Below, one piece after another: positions 5,917 to 13,290 of a stretch of 15,369 nt of DNA; position 1 is the first letter of the stretch; each line of letters opens with the position of its first letter. The notes beneath the pieces were generated by a model. The model was given only the letters and a program-made list of their open reading frames with translations, did no database searches and was not told the DNA's origin. The position numbers and the translations under genes are program-made. The DNA is from Phenylobacterium sp. (GTDB lineage: Bacteria; Pseudomonadota; Alphaproteobacteria; Caulobacterales; Caulobacteraceae), in contig JAQGIX010000056.1 of the NCBI GenBank assembly GCA_028290925.1, forward strand, positions 1-15,369, written 5' to 3'.

Positions 5917-8133
5917 ATGAACTATCGACAGTGGCTGTTCGGAGCCGCCGCCATCGGCGCGTGCCTCACGGCGTCCGTGGCCCTTGCCGACGAGGCGCCG
6001 GCCGCCAAGGGCGCCGCAGCCAAGGCGCCGCCGGCCGCGCAAGGCGATGTTTCCGAGGTCGTGGTCACCGCCCACTTCATCGCCAGCGGCGCCCTCAGCG
6101 CGACGAAGCTCGACATCCCGATCGCCGACACGCCGATGAGCGTCTCGTCCTACACGCGCGCCTTCTTGGATGCGGTCCAGGTGACCCAGGTCGCCGACCT
6201 CTATCGCTACATGACCGGCGTCCAGCGGGCCGGCAACACCGGCTACGACATCACGCTGCGGGGCTTCAAGACCTCCGGCAACGACCGCAACGCGATCATG
6301 ACCGACGGCCTGCCGGGCCTGACCGTGCGGTTCGGCTCGCCGCCGACCATCGGCACCGACCACATCGAGGTGGTCAAGGGCCCGACCTCCGTCCTCTACG
6401 GCCAGGCCCAGCCCGGCGGCTTCGTCAACATCATCACCAAGAAGCCGCGCGCCGAACAGGAGACCGAGGTCCAGACCCGCCTGAGCAAGGGCATCGGCGA
6501 CTTCGATCGCGCCAAGGGCATGCTGGTGTCGGTGGACACCACCGGCCCGATCGCCGCCGACGGCGCCCTGCTCTACCGGCTCGTCGCCGAGACCGGCTAC
6601 ACCAACGGCTTCCGGACCAATTCCTACGAACGCCCGATCTATGTGGCGCCCAGCATGACCTGGAAGGTCACGCCCGACACCGAGGCGACCCTGCAGCTGG
6701 AATACCGCCGGACCAAGACGCACTACGACACCTATCTCGTGGCGCCCCACAAGGACGTGGCGTTCATCGCCCCGATCGACACCACCTACCAGGAGCCGGG
6801 CGACTTCCTGCTGGAGGAGGGCAAGACCGCCACCCTCTTCCTGAACCACGACCTGAACGACAAATTCCGGCTCAACTTCGCCTACCGCTACGTCGACCAC
6901 AAGGACACCCAGCGCAACGTCGACGTGGTGGCCGTGGCCTCCAACTTCACCCAGGTCACGCGGCGCGCCCGCGCCCAGGCGAACCACCGCACCTATTCGT
7001 TCGGCGACCTCAACCTCACCGGCGATTTCCAGCTGGGCCCGATCCGCAACCAGATGGTGGCGGGCCTCAGCCTCGGCCGCGAAACGGCGGACCTGAACCG
7101 GCTGCAGTTCTTCAACCTGCCGGCGCAATACAATGTGTCGGTGATCAATCCGGCGCTGGGCCTGCTGCCGCCGCTGGATTCGTTCCCGCTGGTCAACCCG
7201 ACCACGCCGGCCAACCTCAACGACCGCTATTCCGTCGACAAGGCCTATGGGGCCTACTTCTCCGACCTGCTGACCTTCACCCCGCAGTGGAAGCTGATGG
7301 TCGGCCTGCGCTACGCCAAGGACGACCTCACGATCATCGACAAGAAGATCGCCACGGTTCCCCACCAGGCCGCGTCGAACGACCACTGGCTGCCGATGAC
7401 CGGGCTGATCTTCGAGCCGGATTCGCACTGGTCGTTCTACGTCAGCTATTCGACGTCCTTCGTGCCGGTCCCGGCCAACACCCAGGACATCAAGGGCCTC
7501 TACACCTTCAACCCGACCACCGCGTCCTCGATCGAGGGCGGCGTGAAGGCCAACCTCTTCAACCACCAGCTGACCTTCACCTTGGCCGACTTCGACATCA
7601 AGAAGAAGAACGTGATCAACAGCTTCGCCTGCACGCTGGGCACCTGCTCCGACCAGGTGGGCGCGGAGGAATCCAAGGGGGTCGAGATCGAGGTGGACGC
7701 CAACCCGCTGCCCAACTGGCAGATCTCGGGAGGCTACGCCTACACCGACGCCACGGTGACCAGCTCGGACGTCCCGCAGCAGATGGGCGCGCTGCTCACC
7801 AATGTGGCCAAGAACAACGCCCACCTGTGGACCCGCTACGACATGGGCGAAGGTCCCCTGCACGGCCTGGGCCTCGGCCTGGGCGTCTCCTACGTCGGCG
7901 AGCGGACCGGGCTGCTGCCCACCGCCACCAGCAGCGCCCTGCTCAAGCTGCCCGCCTATACGACCGCCGACGCCGCCGTCTATTACAAGATCGGCGACCG
8001 CTATGACCTGACGCTCAAGGTCACCAACCTGTTCGACAAGCGCTACTATGAGAGCGCCGGCTTCACCGCCGACATCCAGATCGTCCCGGGCGAGCCCCGG
8101 ACGCTGACGCTCACCGGCCGCGCGCGCTTCTAA
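5917..8133 (+). CDS. TonB-dependent siderophore-type outer-membrane receptor
   Basis: Outer-membrane TonB-gated transporter of 738 residues. Its order is a signal peptide (MNYRQWLF..., cleavage after VALA at about 24), an Ala/Pro-rich linker, TonB box EVVVTA (47-52), the plug domain (about 65-176) with DTPMSVSSYT, a DITLRGF segment and the family signature EVVKGPTSVLYGQAQPGGFVNIITKKP, then a 22-strand barrel ending in TLTGRARF with terminal Phe. The QPGGFVNIITKKP form is typical of the siderophore-receptor subfamily. A CTLGTC pair probably forms a disulfide in an external loop. I chose the ATG at 5917 because it follows AGGGGAGGA and begins the signal peptide; an in-frame ATG at 5770 would add 49 residues, bury the signal peptide and run through the structured leader. 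The likely substrate is a ferric chelate; ferric citrate is a guess prompted by the neighbouring CitS-type transporter. Confidence 0.93.
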   Translation: MNYRQWLFGAAAIGACLTASVALADEAPAAKGAAAKAPPAAQGDVSEVVVTAHFIASGALSATKLDIPIADTPMSVSSYTRAFLDAVQVTQVADLYRYMTGVQRAGNTGYDITLRGFKTSGNDRNAIMTDGLPGLTVRFGSPPTIGTDHIEVVKGPTSVLYGQAQPGGFVNIITKKPRAEQETEVQTRLSKGIGDFDRAKGMLVSVDTTGPIAADGALLYRLVAETGYTNGFRTNSYERPIYVAPSMTWKVTPDTEATLQLEYRRTKTHYDTYLVAPHKDVAFIAPIDTTYQEPGDFLLEEGKTATLFLNHDLNDKFRLNFAYRYVDHKDTQRNVDVVAVASNFTQVTRRARAQANHRTYSFGDLNLTGDFQLGPIRNQMVAGLSLGRETADLNRLQFFNLPAQYNVSVINPALGLLPPLDSFPLVNPTTPANLNDRYSVDKAYGAYFSDLLTFTPQWKLMVGLRYAKDDLTIIDKKIATVPHQAASNDHWLPMTGLIFEPDSHWSFYVSYSTSFVPVPANTQDIKGLYTFNPTTASSIEGGVKANLFNHQLTFTLADFDIKKKNVINSFACTLGTCSDQVGAEESKGVEIEVDANPLPNWQISGGYAYTDATVTSSDVPQQMGALLTNVAKNNAHLWTRYDMGEGPLHGLGLGLGVSYVGERTGLLPTATSSALLKLPAYTTADAAVYYKIGDRYDLTLKVTNLFDKRYYESAGFTADIQIVPGEPRTLTLTGRARF

Positions 8134-8138
8134 GCGCG
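8123..8138 (+). terminator. Short hairpin over the TonB receptor stop codon
   Basis: CGCGCTT-CT-AAGCGCG is a near-perfect palindrome spanning the TAA, giving a 6-bp stem with a 4-nt loop. No T-tract follows, so it is at best part of a weak or Rho-assisted terminator. Confidence 0.2.
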
Positions 8139-8316
8139 GCGGATTCGGCGCCGGGCAGCCCGCGAAGCTGCTCGGCGAGGTCATCGAAAACGTCCTGCGG
8201 CGGGTTGACGCGCCGGCCTCCAGCCAAGCTTGCTATCCGCCCTTCCCGGCCCGAACTGTGCGCCAGGCAAGTCGTGAACCGGCGATTATCTGAGGTCGCC
8301 GGCCTAGGGAGCGTGG

Positions 8317-8928
8317 ATGCAGGCAGCCCGCCGTCAGGTTCTGTTCGGGTTCGGTGCGGCCGCAGCCGCAGCGGCGATTCCCTCCGTCATGCAGGGCGAG
8401 ATCCTCAAGCTCGCGCCGCTGGCGGCGCCGAACATCTCGGCGCCGACGCCCCAGGCCCTGACCTCCGCCCTGGCCGACGTGCGGCGCGTGGTGCTGCACA
8501 ACCTGCACACCGGCGACCGGTTCGACGAGGTCTATTGGCAGAAGGGCGCCTACGTCCCCGACGCGATGGCCGCGGCGCAGCACGCGCTGCGCGACTGGCG
8601 CAACGGCGAAGAGCACTTCATGGACCCGAAGCTGTTCGACGTGTTGCACGCCATCTCCCAGAAGCTCGAGACCCGCGCGCCCTTCCAGATCATTTCCGGC
8701 TACCGCTCGCCCACCAGCAACGCGGCCATGCATGCCCACAGCTCCGGCGTCGCCGAACACAGCCAGCACATGCAGGGCAAGGCCTCGGACATCCGCCTCG
8801 ACGGCGTCGAGCTCTCCAACCTGCACAAGGCCGCCCTCAGCCTCCAGGCGGGCGGCGTCGGCCTCTATCCGGTGTCCAACTTCGTCCACGTGGACGTGGC
8901 CCGGGTGCGCAGCTGGCAGGGCGTCTAG
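8317..8928 (+). CDS. DUF882/YcbK-type M15 peptidase, Tat-exported
   Basis: Periplasmic peptidoglycan peptidase of the DUF882 (YcbK, M15A-like) family, 203 residues. The N terminus ARRQVLFGFGAAAAAAA is a twin-arginine type signal, and family members are commonly Tat substrates. The conserved core contains ISGYRSPTSNAAM (126-138), zinc ligands H151 and D158 in SQHMQGKASDIR, and H191 in NFVHVDVARVRSW. All three metal ligands are present, so it should be active; the family is expected to cleave peptide bonds involving D-amino acids in the wall. The start is an ATG at 8317 preceded by AGGGAG. It stands alone, 183 bp after the receptor gene, and ends 6 bp from the convergent EAL-like gene. No functional link to the uptake module is evident. 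Confidence 0.9.
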   Translation: MQAARRQVLFGFGAAAAAAAIPSVMQGEILKLAPLAAPNISAPTPQALTSALADVRRVVLHNLHTGDRFDEVYWQKGAYVPDAMAAAQHALRDWRNGEEHFMDPKLFDVLHAISQKLETRAPFQIISGYRSPTSNAAMHAHSSGVAEHSQHMQGKASDIRLDGVELSNLHKAALSLQAGGVGLYPVSNFVHVDVARVRSWQGV

Positions 8929-8934
8929 CGGCGT

Positions 8935-10158
8935 TCAACCGCCGACGTGGGCGTGGGTCGCGCCGAGGGCCGCGGCGATCATCGCCTGCTGCAGGGACGG
9001 CAGCCGGTAGATCAGCACCGATCGCGTCGCCTGCTTGGCGGTGAGGATCGTCTGTTTCGCCCAGCCGAGGAACGCCGCGCCGTCCAGGTTCGGCGGGCAT
9101 TCGGTGGAAAGCGCCCGGAAGCCGGCATCCTTCAGCATGCGGGCCTCGGCGCGCGTGCATTCCGTCAGGTGGCCGACCACGAACAACGACGAGGGGGCGA
9201 TCATCGAGGCGGCGGCCTGCAGCGTCGCCAGCGGGACACCCTCGATATCCCGAAGTTCGCAGATCAGCCCCTGGCGGGCATAGCCCCGCGCCTCCTGGAA
9301 GGCGCTGACGATCCGCGCCCGGTCGTCCAGGGTCGAGAGACTGGAGAAGGAGACGGGCAGGATGAGCGTCGGCGGCGGCGCGGCGCGGCGGGTCTCGCGC
9401 AACGCCTTCAGCCCCTGCGCCATGGCCCCGAGATCGATGCGCAGCCGATCGGTGCGCGACAGCCGCTCCAGTTCCGCGGCGCTGAAGTCGCGGCCCGTGG
9501 CCGCATCGGTCACCGAGCGTCGGAAGCGCAGGCCGATCGTCGCGCGGCCCTTCAGTTCGATCACCGGATCGAGCGTGCAGTCGATCTCCAGCTTGCGTCC
9601 GTTCGCGGCCACGAACGGCGTCCAGACGGCGACCGGCCCCAGCAGGGAGTCCGGCGCGCTGAGGCCCTTGCCGCCCACCGCGCCCGGCTCGTCCTCGGCG
9701 GCCTCGACGGCCCGGGCGTCCACCGGCCGCGCCTCCACCCCCGTGGAGGAGACCCGCAGCACCTCGTGGACCCCGACCTCGGCCAGCTCCGACGTGCCCA
9801 GGAAGTGGCTCAGGATGTCGCGCAGCAGGCGTAGGCAGAAAGCCTGGCTGGCCAGGCGGCCGAGTTCGGGCTGGCAGACCAGGATGTCGGTCTCCGAGAT
9901 CCGCAGATGGTAGCCTTGCGCGCCGAGGTGGCGGTCGAGCACGGCCTCGACGTGTTCGTGCACCTGCTCGCGGCGCATGGGCCATCGCGCGCCGAAGCGC
10001 TCGACCACGGCGTCCATGGCGATCAGATTGACCTTGCCGGCCCGCAGGACCTCGGGGCTGGCGAACTGTTCGAGCGCCGCCTCGATGCCAGGCGACAGCA
10101 GGCGCGCGACCCGGGGGCCATGGCCTTCCTCCGGCGCCGTGCGACGAGCGGCGGTCAC
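8935..10158 (-). CDS. Hypothetical protein with degenerate GGDEF/EAL-like fold
   Basis: Protein of 407 residues, cytoplasmic (no signal peptide or TM). I do not recognise a named family, but two parts look like eroded signalling domains. Around 75-135 a GYHLRISETDILVCQPELG stretch has the rhythm of a GGDEF-type beta-hairpin without GGDEF. The C-terminal third (about 260-407) follows EAL-barrel strand order (LILPVSFSSL, then LICELRDI, SLFVVGHL, FRALSTECP, and finally SVLIYRLPSLQQAMIAAALGATHAHVGG where an EAL protein has 'vAEGVE...lG...QG'). The catalytic EAL, E, D and K residues are absent, so c-di-GMP hydrolysis is not expected; a scaffold or ligand-binding role is inference. The GTG start at 10158 sits in GTGA, overlapping the stop of a 36-codon ORF, with GAGG 7 nt upstream. 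It is convergent with the DUF882 gene. Confidence 0.6.
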   Translation of the reverse strand: MTAARRTAPEEGHGPRVARLLSPGIEAALEQFASPEVLRAGKVNLIAMDAVVERFGARWPMRREQVHEHVEAVLDRHLGAQGYHLRISETDILVCQPELGRLASQAFCLRLLRDILSHFLGTSELAEVGVHEVLRVSSTGVEARPVDARAVEAAEDEPGAVGGKGLSAPDSLLGPVAVWTPFVAANGRKLEIDCTLDPVIELKGRATIGLRFRRSVTDAATGRDFSAAELERLSRTDRLRIDLGAMAQGLKALRETRRAAPPPTLILPVSFSSLSTLDDRARIVSAFQEARGYARQGLICELRDIEGVPLATLQAAASMIAPSSLFVVGHLTECTRAEARMLKDAGFRALSTECPPNLDGAAFLGWAKQTILTAKQATRSVLIYRLPSLQQAMIAAALGATHAHVGG

Positions 10159-10265
10159 GGCGCGGCCTCAGGCTGCGCGGCGCCCAGGAACCGGCTGCGG
10201 CCCAGGGTGCGCTCCGCCTCGGTGAAAAAGGCGCCTGCGCCGTTTCGGCGAACATTGGTACGCAT
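10155..10265 (-). CDS. Possible small ORF (36 aa) coupled to the EAL-like gene
   Basis: The ATG at 10265 opens a 36-codon frame starting MRTNVRRNGAGAFFTEAERT, basic at its N terminus, soluble, and ending LGAAQPEAAP. Its TGA overlaps the GTG start of the following gene (GTGA, 4 nt), the same junction type used at other operon joints in this window. Third positions are mostly G or C after about codon 11. No strong Shine-Dalgarno precedes it (GGACGGGG lies rather far upstream). It may be a short real protein, a leader peptide for translational coupling, or chance. No homologue is recognised. Confidence 0.4.
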   Translation of the reverse strand: MRTNVRRNGAGAFFTEAERTLGRSRFLGAAQPEAAP

Positions 10266-10459
10266 ACGTGTAGCACCCCGTCCTACAACCAGGGGGATAC
10301 ACCGATGTCGTTAACCCAACATCACTGGATGGGCGCTTTGGTGTGGTGGCTTGTCGCAGGCGCGAGCTGGCCGCCCCGGGCAAGCCGAGGTTTCACAAGG
10401 GAAAATCAACCGACCGGCCGGCAGGCGGGCGCTCGCGTTCGAACAGCGTCGGCTGGCGT

Positions 10460-10476
10460 CCCGCACGCCTTGCGGG
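10460..10476 (-). terminator. Hairpin just downstream of the DUF4402 gene
   Basis: CCCGCA (10460-10465), loop CGCCT, TGCGGG (10471-10476) is a perfect 6-bp GC-rich hairpin 12 nt past the DUF4402 stop. No T-tract follows on the minus strand, so intrinsic termination is uncertain. Confidence 0.3.
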
Positions 10477-10487
10477 AGTTGCCGGGC

Positions 10488-11039
10488 CTATTGGTAGGTG
10501 ACCGTGACGTTGAAGCTGCCGGAGGCCACGCCGGTCGGCGAGGTGCTGGAGAGGGTCACGTTGCCGCCGACGCCGAAGGTCGTGGAGCCGGACGACCCGA
10601 GCGTGCCGCTGATCGTCCCGGTGCTGGTGTTGGTGGTGCTGACCGGCGCGCCGAAGCCCTGCGCCACGAGGTTGATGGTGTTGCCGTTCGCCACGACCGT
10701 GGCGTCGGAAAGGATATTGAAGGCCTGGCCGCCCTCGCCGTTGACCGTGAAGGTCGCCCGGGCCGGCGTGCCGCCGCCCGAGGTGAAGATGCCATTGCCG
10801 CCGCTGGTGCTGGTCCCACCGTTCGCCGCCGAGACCGTGAAGATCGTCGGCGTGGACGACGTCCGGATAACCCGACCGAACGTCAGGTCGCTGTTCTTCG
10901 TGATGGTGATCGGCTGGAACACCGTGATGGACGCCGTCGCCGACGTGGTCGCCGAGGCCTGCGCAAAAGCCGAGGAGGCCATCGCCGTCGCCACAATAGC
11001 GGCGCCACCAGCGAGAAGAAGTTTGCGGGAAGTGTGCAT
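10488..11039 (-). CDS. Secreted DUF4402-family protein
   Basis: Exported protein of 183 residues with a clear Sec signal peptide (HTSRKLLLAGG..., cleavage near SAFA|QA at about 26). A Ser/Thr/Gly-rich all-beta domain of the DUF4402 type follows. It begins with TATASITVFQPITITKNSDLTFGRV and ends with the characteristic GSFNVTVTYQ strand; the middle repeats GGTSTSGGNGIFTSGGG-like turns. DUF4402 proteins are surface or periplasmic proteins, sometimes compared with pilin/adhesin subunits; the precise function is unknown. The ATG at 11039 has a GGGGG run about 5 nt upstream. There is a TAATAT (11069-11064) that may be a -10 but no convincing -35. No chaperone or usher genes are adjacent. Transcription probably stops before 10460. 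Confidence 0.85.
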   Translation of the reverse strand: MHTSRKLLLAGGAAIVATAMASSAFAQASATTSATASITVFQPITITKNSDLTFGRVIRTSSTPTIFTVSAANGGTSTSGGNGIFTSGGGTPARATFTVNGEGGQAFNILSDATVVANGNTINLVAQGFGAPVSTTNTSTGTISGTLGSSGSTTFGVGGNVTLSSTSPTGVASGSFNVTVTYQ

Positions 11040-11607
11040 TGTGCCCCCAGGGCGCGAGATCGGATATTACGACTAAAGGTTGCTACTTGGTCTTTACGGA
11101 CACGTTGATCTAGTCAGAAATCTGAAAACGCGCGCGGTTTGCACTCACAAACTTCCGGTTGCACTGACTCACTTCTAGTCCGTGATTAGCCGCGCCATGT
11201 AGAACTGGGTTATCCGACTGTCAAGTTAGCAAGAGGTTATCAACTATAGTCTCGAGAAATCGCGGATCGGATTCAAGTCTCTATGGGGTTCGGTTGATCA
11301 GATCAGACGATCCTCAAGACGCTACACATGCACCGATGATGCATGGCTCATGCCAGCCTGCCTTTCGCCTGTGTTCAAAGGGCCAAACTCGTCCCGGTCG
11401 GCGGCGTACGGCCGCGCTCTTCCTGGCGAAGCTGGACGATCCCGATCCCGTGGCCGGCGATTAGTGAAGCTGGCGTCTCAAAATGGAACGCCGGGTTAAA
11501 TTTTCGGTACGTTGCGGGCCGTTCGCGCGGCAGTATTCCGCCTCGTCGAATAACGCGCGCTACCCGTTTTGAGGTTTCCTGGCGGCCGGCCGGATCTTCA
11601 CGCGGCC
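11040..11607. other. 568-bp gene-free region, less GC-rich in its left half
   Basis: I see no supported gene between the DUF4402 start and the end of the glycosyltransferase operon. The part at about 11060-11340 is visibly less GC-rich than its surroundings and should hold the DUF4402 promoter. It also contains a tandem imperfect repeat (listed separately), and TCTAGTC occurs at 11109-11115 and 11174-11180. The part at about 11340-11580 reads like decayed coding or mobile-element DNA, with short blocked frames and small inverted repeats such as GCATG-GCT-CATGC. Nothing here can be assigned firmly. Confidence 0.5.
11135..11175. repeat. Tandem imperfect direct repeat upstream of the DUF4402 gene
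   Basis: Two adjacent copies, 21 and 20 bp: 11135-11155 and 11156-11175. Both start CGGTT(T)GCACT and end ACTTC, differing by small indels in the middle. A spacing of two helical turns, about 100-135 bp upstream of the DUF4402 start, would suit a dimeric or cooperative DNA-binding protein. Confidence 0.45.
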
Positions 11608-13290
11608 TTATGCGGCGCTCGCCTCGGCGTCGTCTTCGCCCAGCACTCGCGGATCGCGCTCCAGGCTCGAGGTGTCGAAGCCGTGGTAGAGCGACAGGAA
11701 GCGGAACGGATGCGCCTGATAGCTCGGGTACATCACGTTGTTGATGTCGCAGCGCGTGTCGAAATAGCCGATCCGCGCACCCGGCGAATGGGCCTGCAGG
11801 TTGTGGCGGCCGAGGATCAGGGCCACCTGGTCGATCCAGCGGGTGACCTGCGGCCGGGCCAGAATCTCATCCAGATAGCGGGCCACGGCGGCCACGAAAC
11901 CACGGCCGGCTGGCGTCGGCTTCACCAGCAGCAGGTTGGCGGTCAGCCGCGAGCCTGCGTTGAAGGTGACCTCGTTCTCGTTCAGGACCAGGTCGGCAGG
12001 CGCCTGGGCCTCCAGCAGGTCGGCGACGCCGCGCTGCAGCAGCAGGTCGATGTCCGAGACGAAGACCGGTCGCTCCAGCTTGTCGAGCAGCGCGCCCAGC
12101 CGCTGGAACCGCGAGGACTGCAGGTGCGCCACCGGCTTCTCGATCAGCCCCTTGGGCGGGGCGTCGTAGCACTTGGTCGCAACCGCGCCGGCGTCGAAAT
12201 CGTCGGCCGTGAACACCAGCCGCTCGTCGTCGATCCCGACCGTCTCGGCGATCCGCGTCAGCTGGCCCTTGCCGCCGATCACGTGGATGACCACCAGGCA
12301 TGGCACGTCGGCGTAGCGCAGCACCGAGAGCGCGTACCAGCGGGCGTAGAGGTCCACATAGGCCTCGTCCGCCGCGGCGAAGAACACCGCCTTGGCGCCC
12401 AGCTTATCGGCCCTGGCGCGCAGGCGCTTCCAGTCGAGGCCCTCACCGGCGGCGGCCATGATCTCCAACTGGCCGGCGTCGCGGGCTTCGGGCGGACTGA
12501 GCGCCAGCTCCAGGTCGAGGGCCGCCACCAGCACGCCGTAGTGCCTGGCCCAGGCCTCCCATTCCGAGCCCGGCGGCGTCTCGACCGCCAGGGCCCGGGC
12601 GGCGGCCAGCAGCTGGTCGAGCTGGTCGCGCGACCTCGGCGTCAGCGGCCGGCACAGTATCAGGCCCGCCGCATCGTGCAGGTCGCGCAGCGTCAGCAGC
12701 CCCGGCGCGTCCGGCGCGGGCGAAAGCGCCAGGGCCATGCGATGTTCGATCTCGTTGGCGATGTCGCCGGTGGCGTGGAGCAGGTCGGCGAGCGTGGTCC
12801 GCGCCGCGCGGTTCTCCGGCTCCAGGATGGCGATCGTCGCAGCGTAGCGCAGCGCCCGGTCCGGCCGGCCGAGCGCTCGGTTGCAGTCGAGCGCCGCCTG
12901 CATCATGGCGATGTTCTGCGGCAGGAGCTCGACCAGCGCCGAGGCGTGGCGCTCCGCCTCGGCCGTCTCGCCGCGGGCTAGGTGCAGGTTGAACTTGCCG
13001 ACCGCGGTCTCGGCCTGGACCTGGATCGCGGCCAGCATCGGCGCCGTCACGCCGAGGCTCTTGAGCGCGACGAGCTGCGCCATCGCATCGAGCGTCCGGC
13101 CCACGTCGCCCAGCGCCGCCACGTGCGCGAGTCGGATGTCGGTGCGGCCGGGATGCAGGCTCGCCAGTTGCCCCAGGATCGACAGGGCCTGGGCCGCGCG
13201 GCCCTCGCCGCGCAGCGCCTGGGCGACGCCGAACACCTCTGCGACCTGCGCCTCGGCCGCGCCGGGCGTGATGGACGCCGGCAGCGTCAT
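11608..13290 (-). CDS. TPR protein fused to a GT-A-like glycosyltransferase domain
   Basis: Cytoplasmic protein of 560 residues. Residues 1-190 are Ala/Leu-rich helical repeats with TPR character (for example AQALSILGQLASLHPGRTDI, ETAEAERHASALVELLPQN and PDRALRYAATIAILEPEN). Residues 300-545 look like a nucleotide-sugar transferase domain: AVFFAAADEAYVDLYARWY, LVVIHVIGG, the DxD-type motif VFVSDIDLLLQRG (D413, D415), FNAGSRLTANLLLVKPT, and WIDQVALI with D487. That order (DxD, then NaG..l, then .DQ.al) is typical of GT-A enzymes. The start at 13290 is set by ATGA overlap with the upstream methyltransferase gene; the same frame stays open upstream but there it is only antiphase to that gene. 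It is the last gene of the operon. TPR-linked transferases often glycosylate proteins, and flagellin or a surface protein is a possible acceptor (inference). Confidence 0.8.
   Translation of the reverse strand: MTLPASITPGAAEAQVAEVFGVAQALRGEGRAAQALSILGQLASLHPGRTDIRLAHVAALGDVGRTLDAMAQLVALKSLGVTAPMLAAIQVQAETAVGKFNLHLARGETAEAERHASALVELLPQNIAMMQAALDCNRALGRPDRALRYAATIAILEPENRAARTTLADLLHATGDIANEIEHRMALALSPAPDAPGLLTLRDLHDAAGLILCRPLTPRSRDQLDQLLAAARALAVETPPGSEWEAWARHYGVLVAALDLELALSPPEARDAGQLEIMAAAGEGLDWKRLRARADKLGAKAVFFAAADEAYVDLYARWYALSVLRYADVPCLVVIHVIGGKGQLTRIAETVGIDDERLVFTADDFDAGAVATKCYDAPPKGLIEKPVAHLQSSRFQRLGALLDKLERPVFVSDIDLLLQRGVADLLEAQAPADLVLNENEVTFNAGSRLTANLLLVKPTPAGRGFVAAVARYLDEILARPQVTRWIDQVALILGRHNLQAHSPGARIGYFDTRCDINNVMYPSYQAHPFRFLSLYHGFDTSSLERDPRVLGEDDAEASAA

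Noticed and set aside
5911..8184. 757-codon minus-strand frame opposite the TonB receptor
   Set aside because: Val/Gly/Arg-rich antisense artefact; the plus strand encodes an unmistakable receptor.
10305..11108. Plus-strand frame with a good-looking AGGGGG ribosome site at its start
   Set aside because: After about 60 codons it runs antisense through the DUF4402 gene with no recognisable domain; the start site may be chance, though the first codons are worth a glance in ribosome-profiling data.
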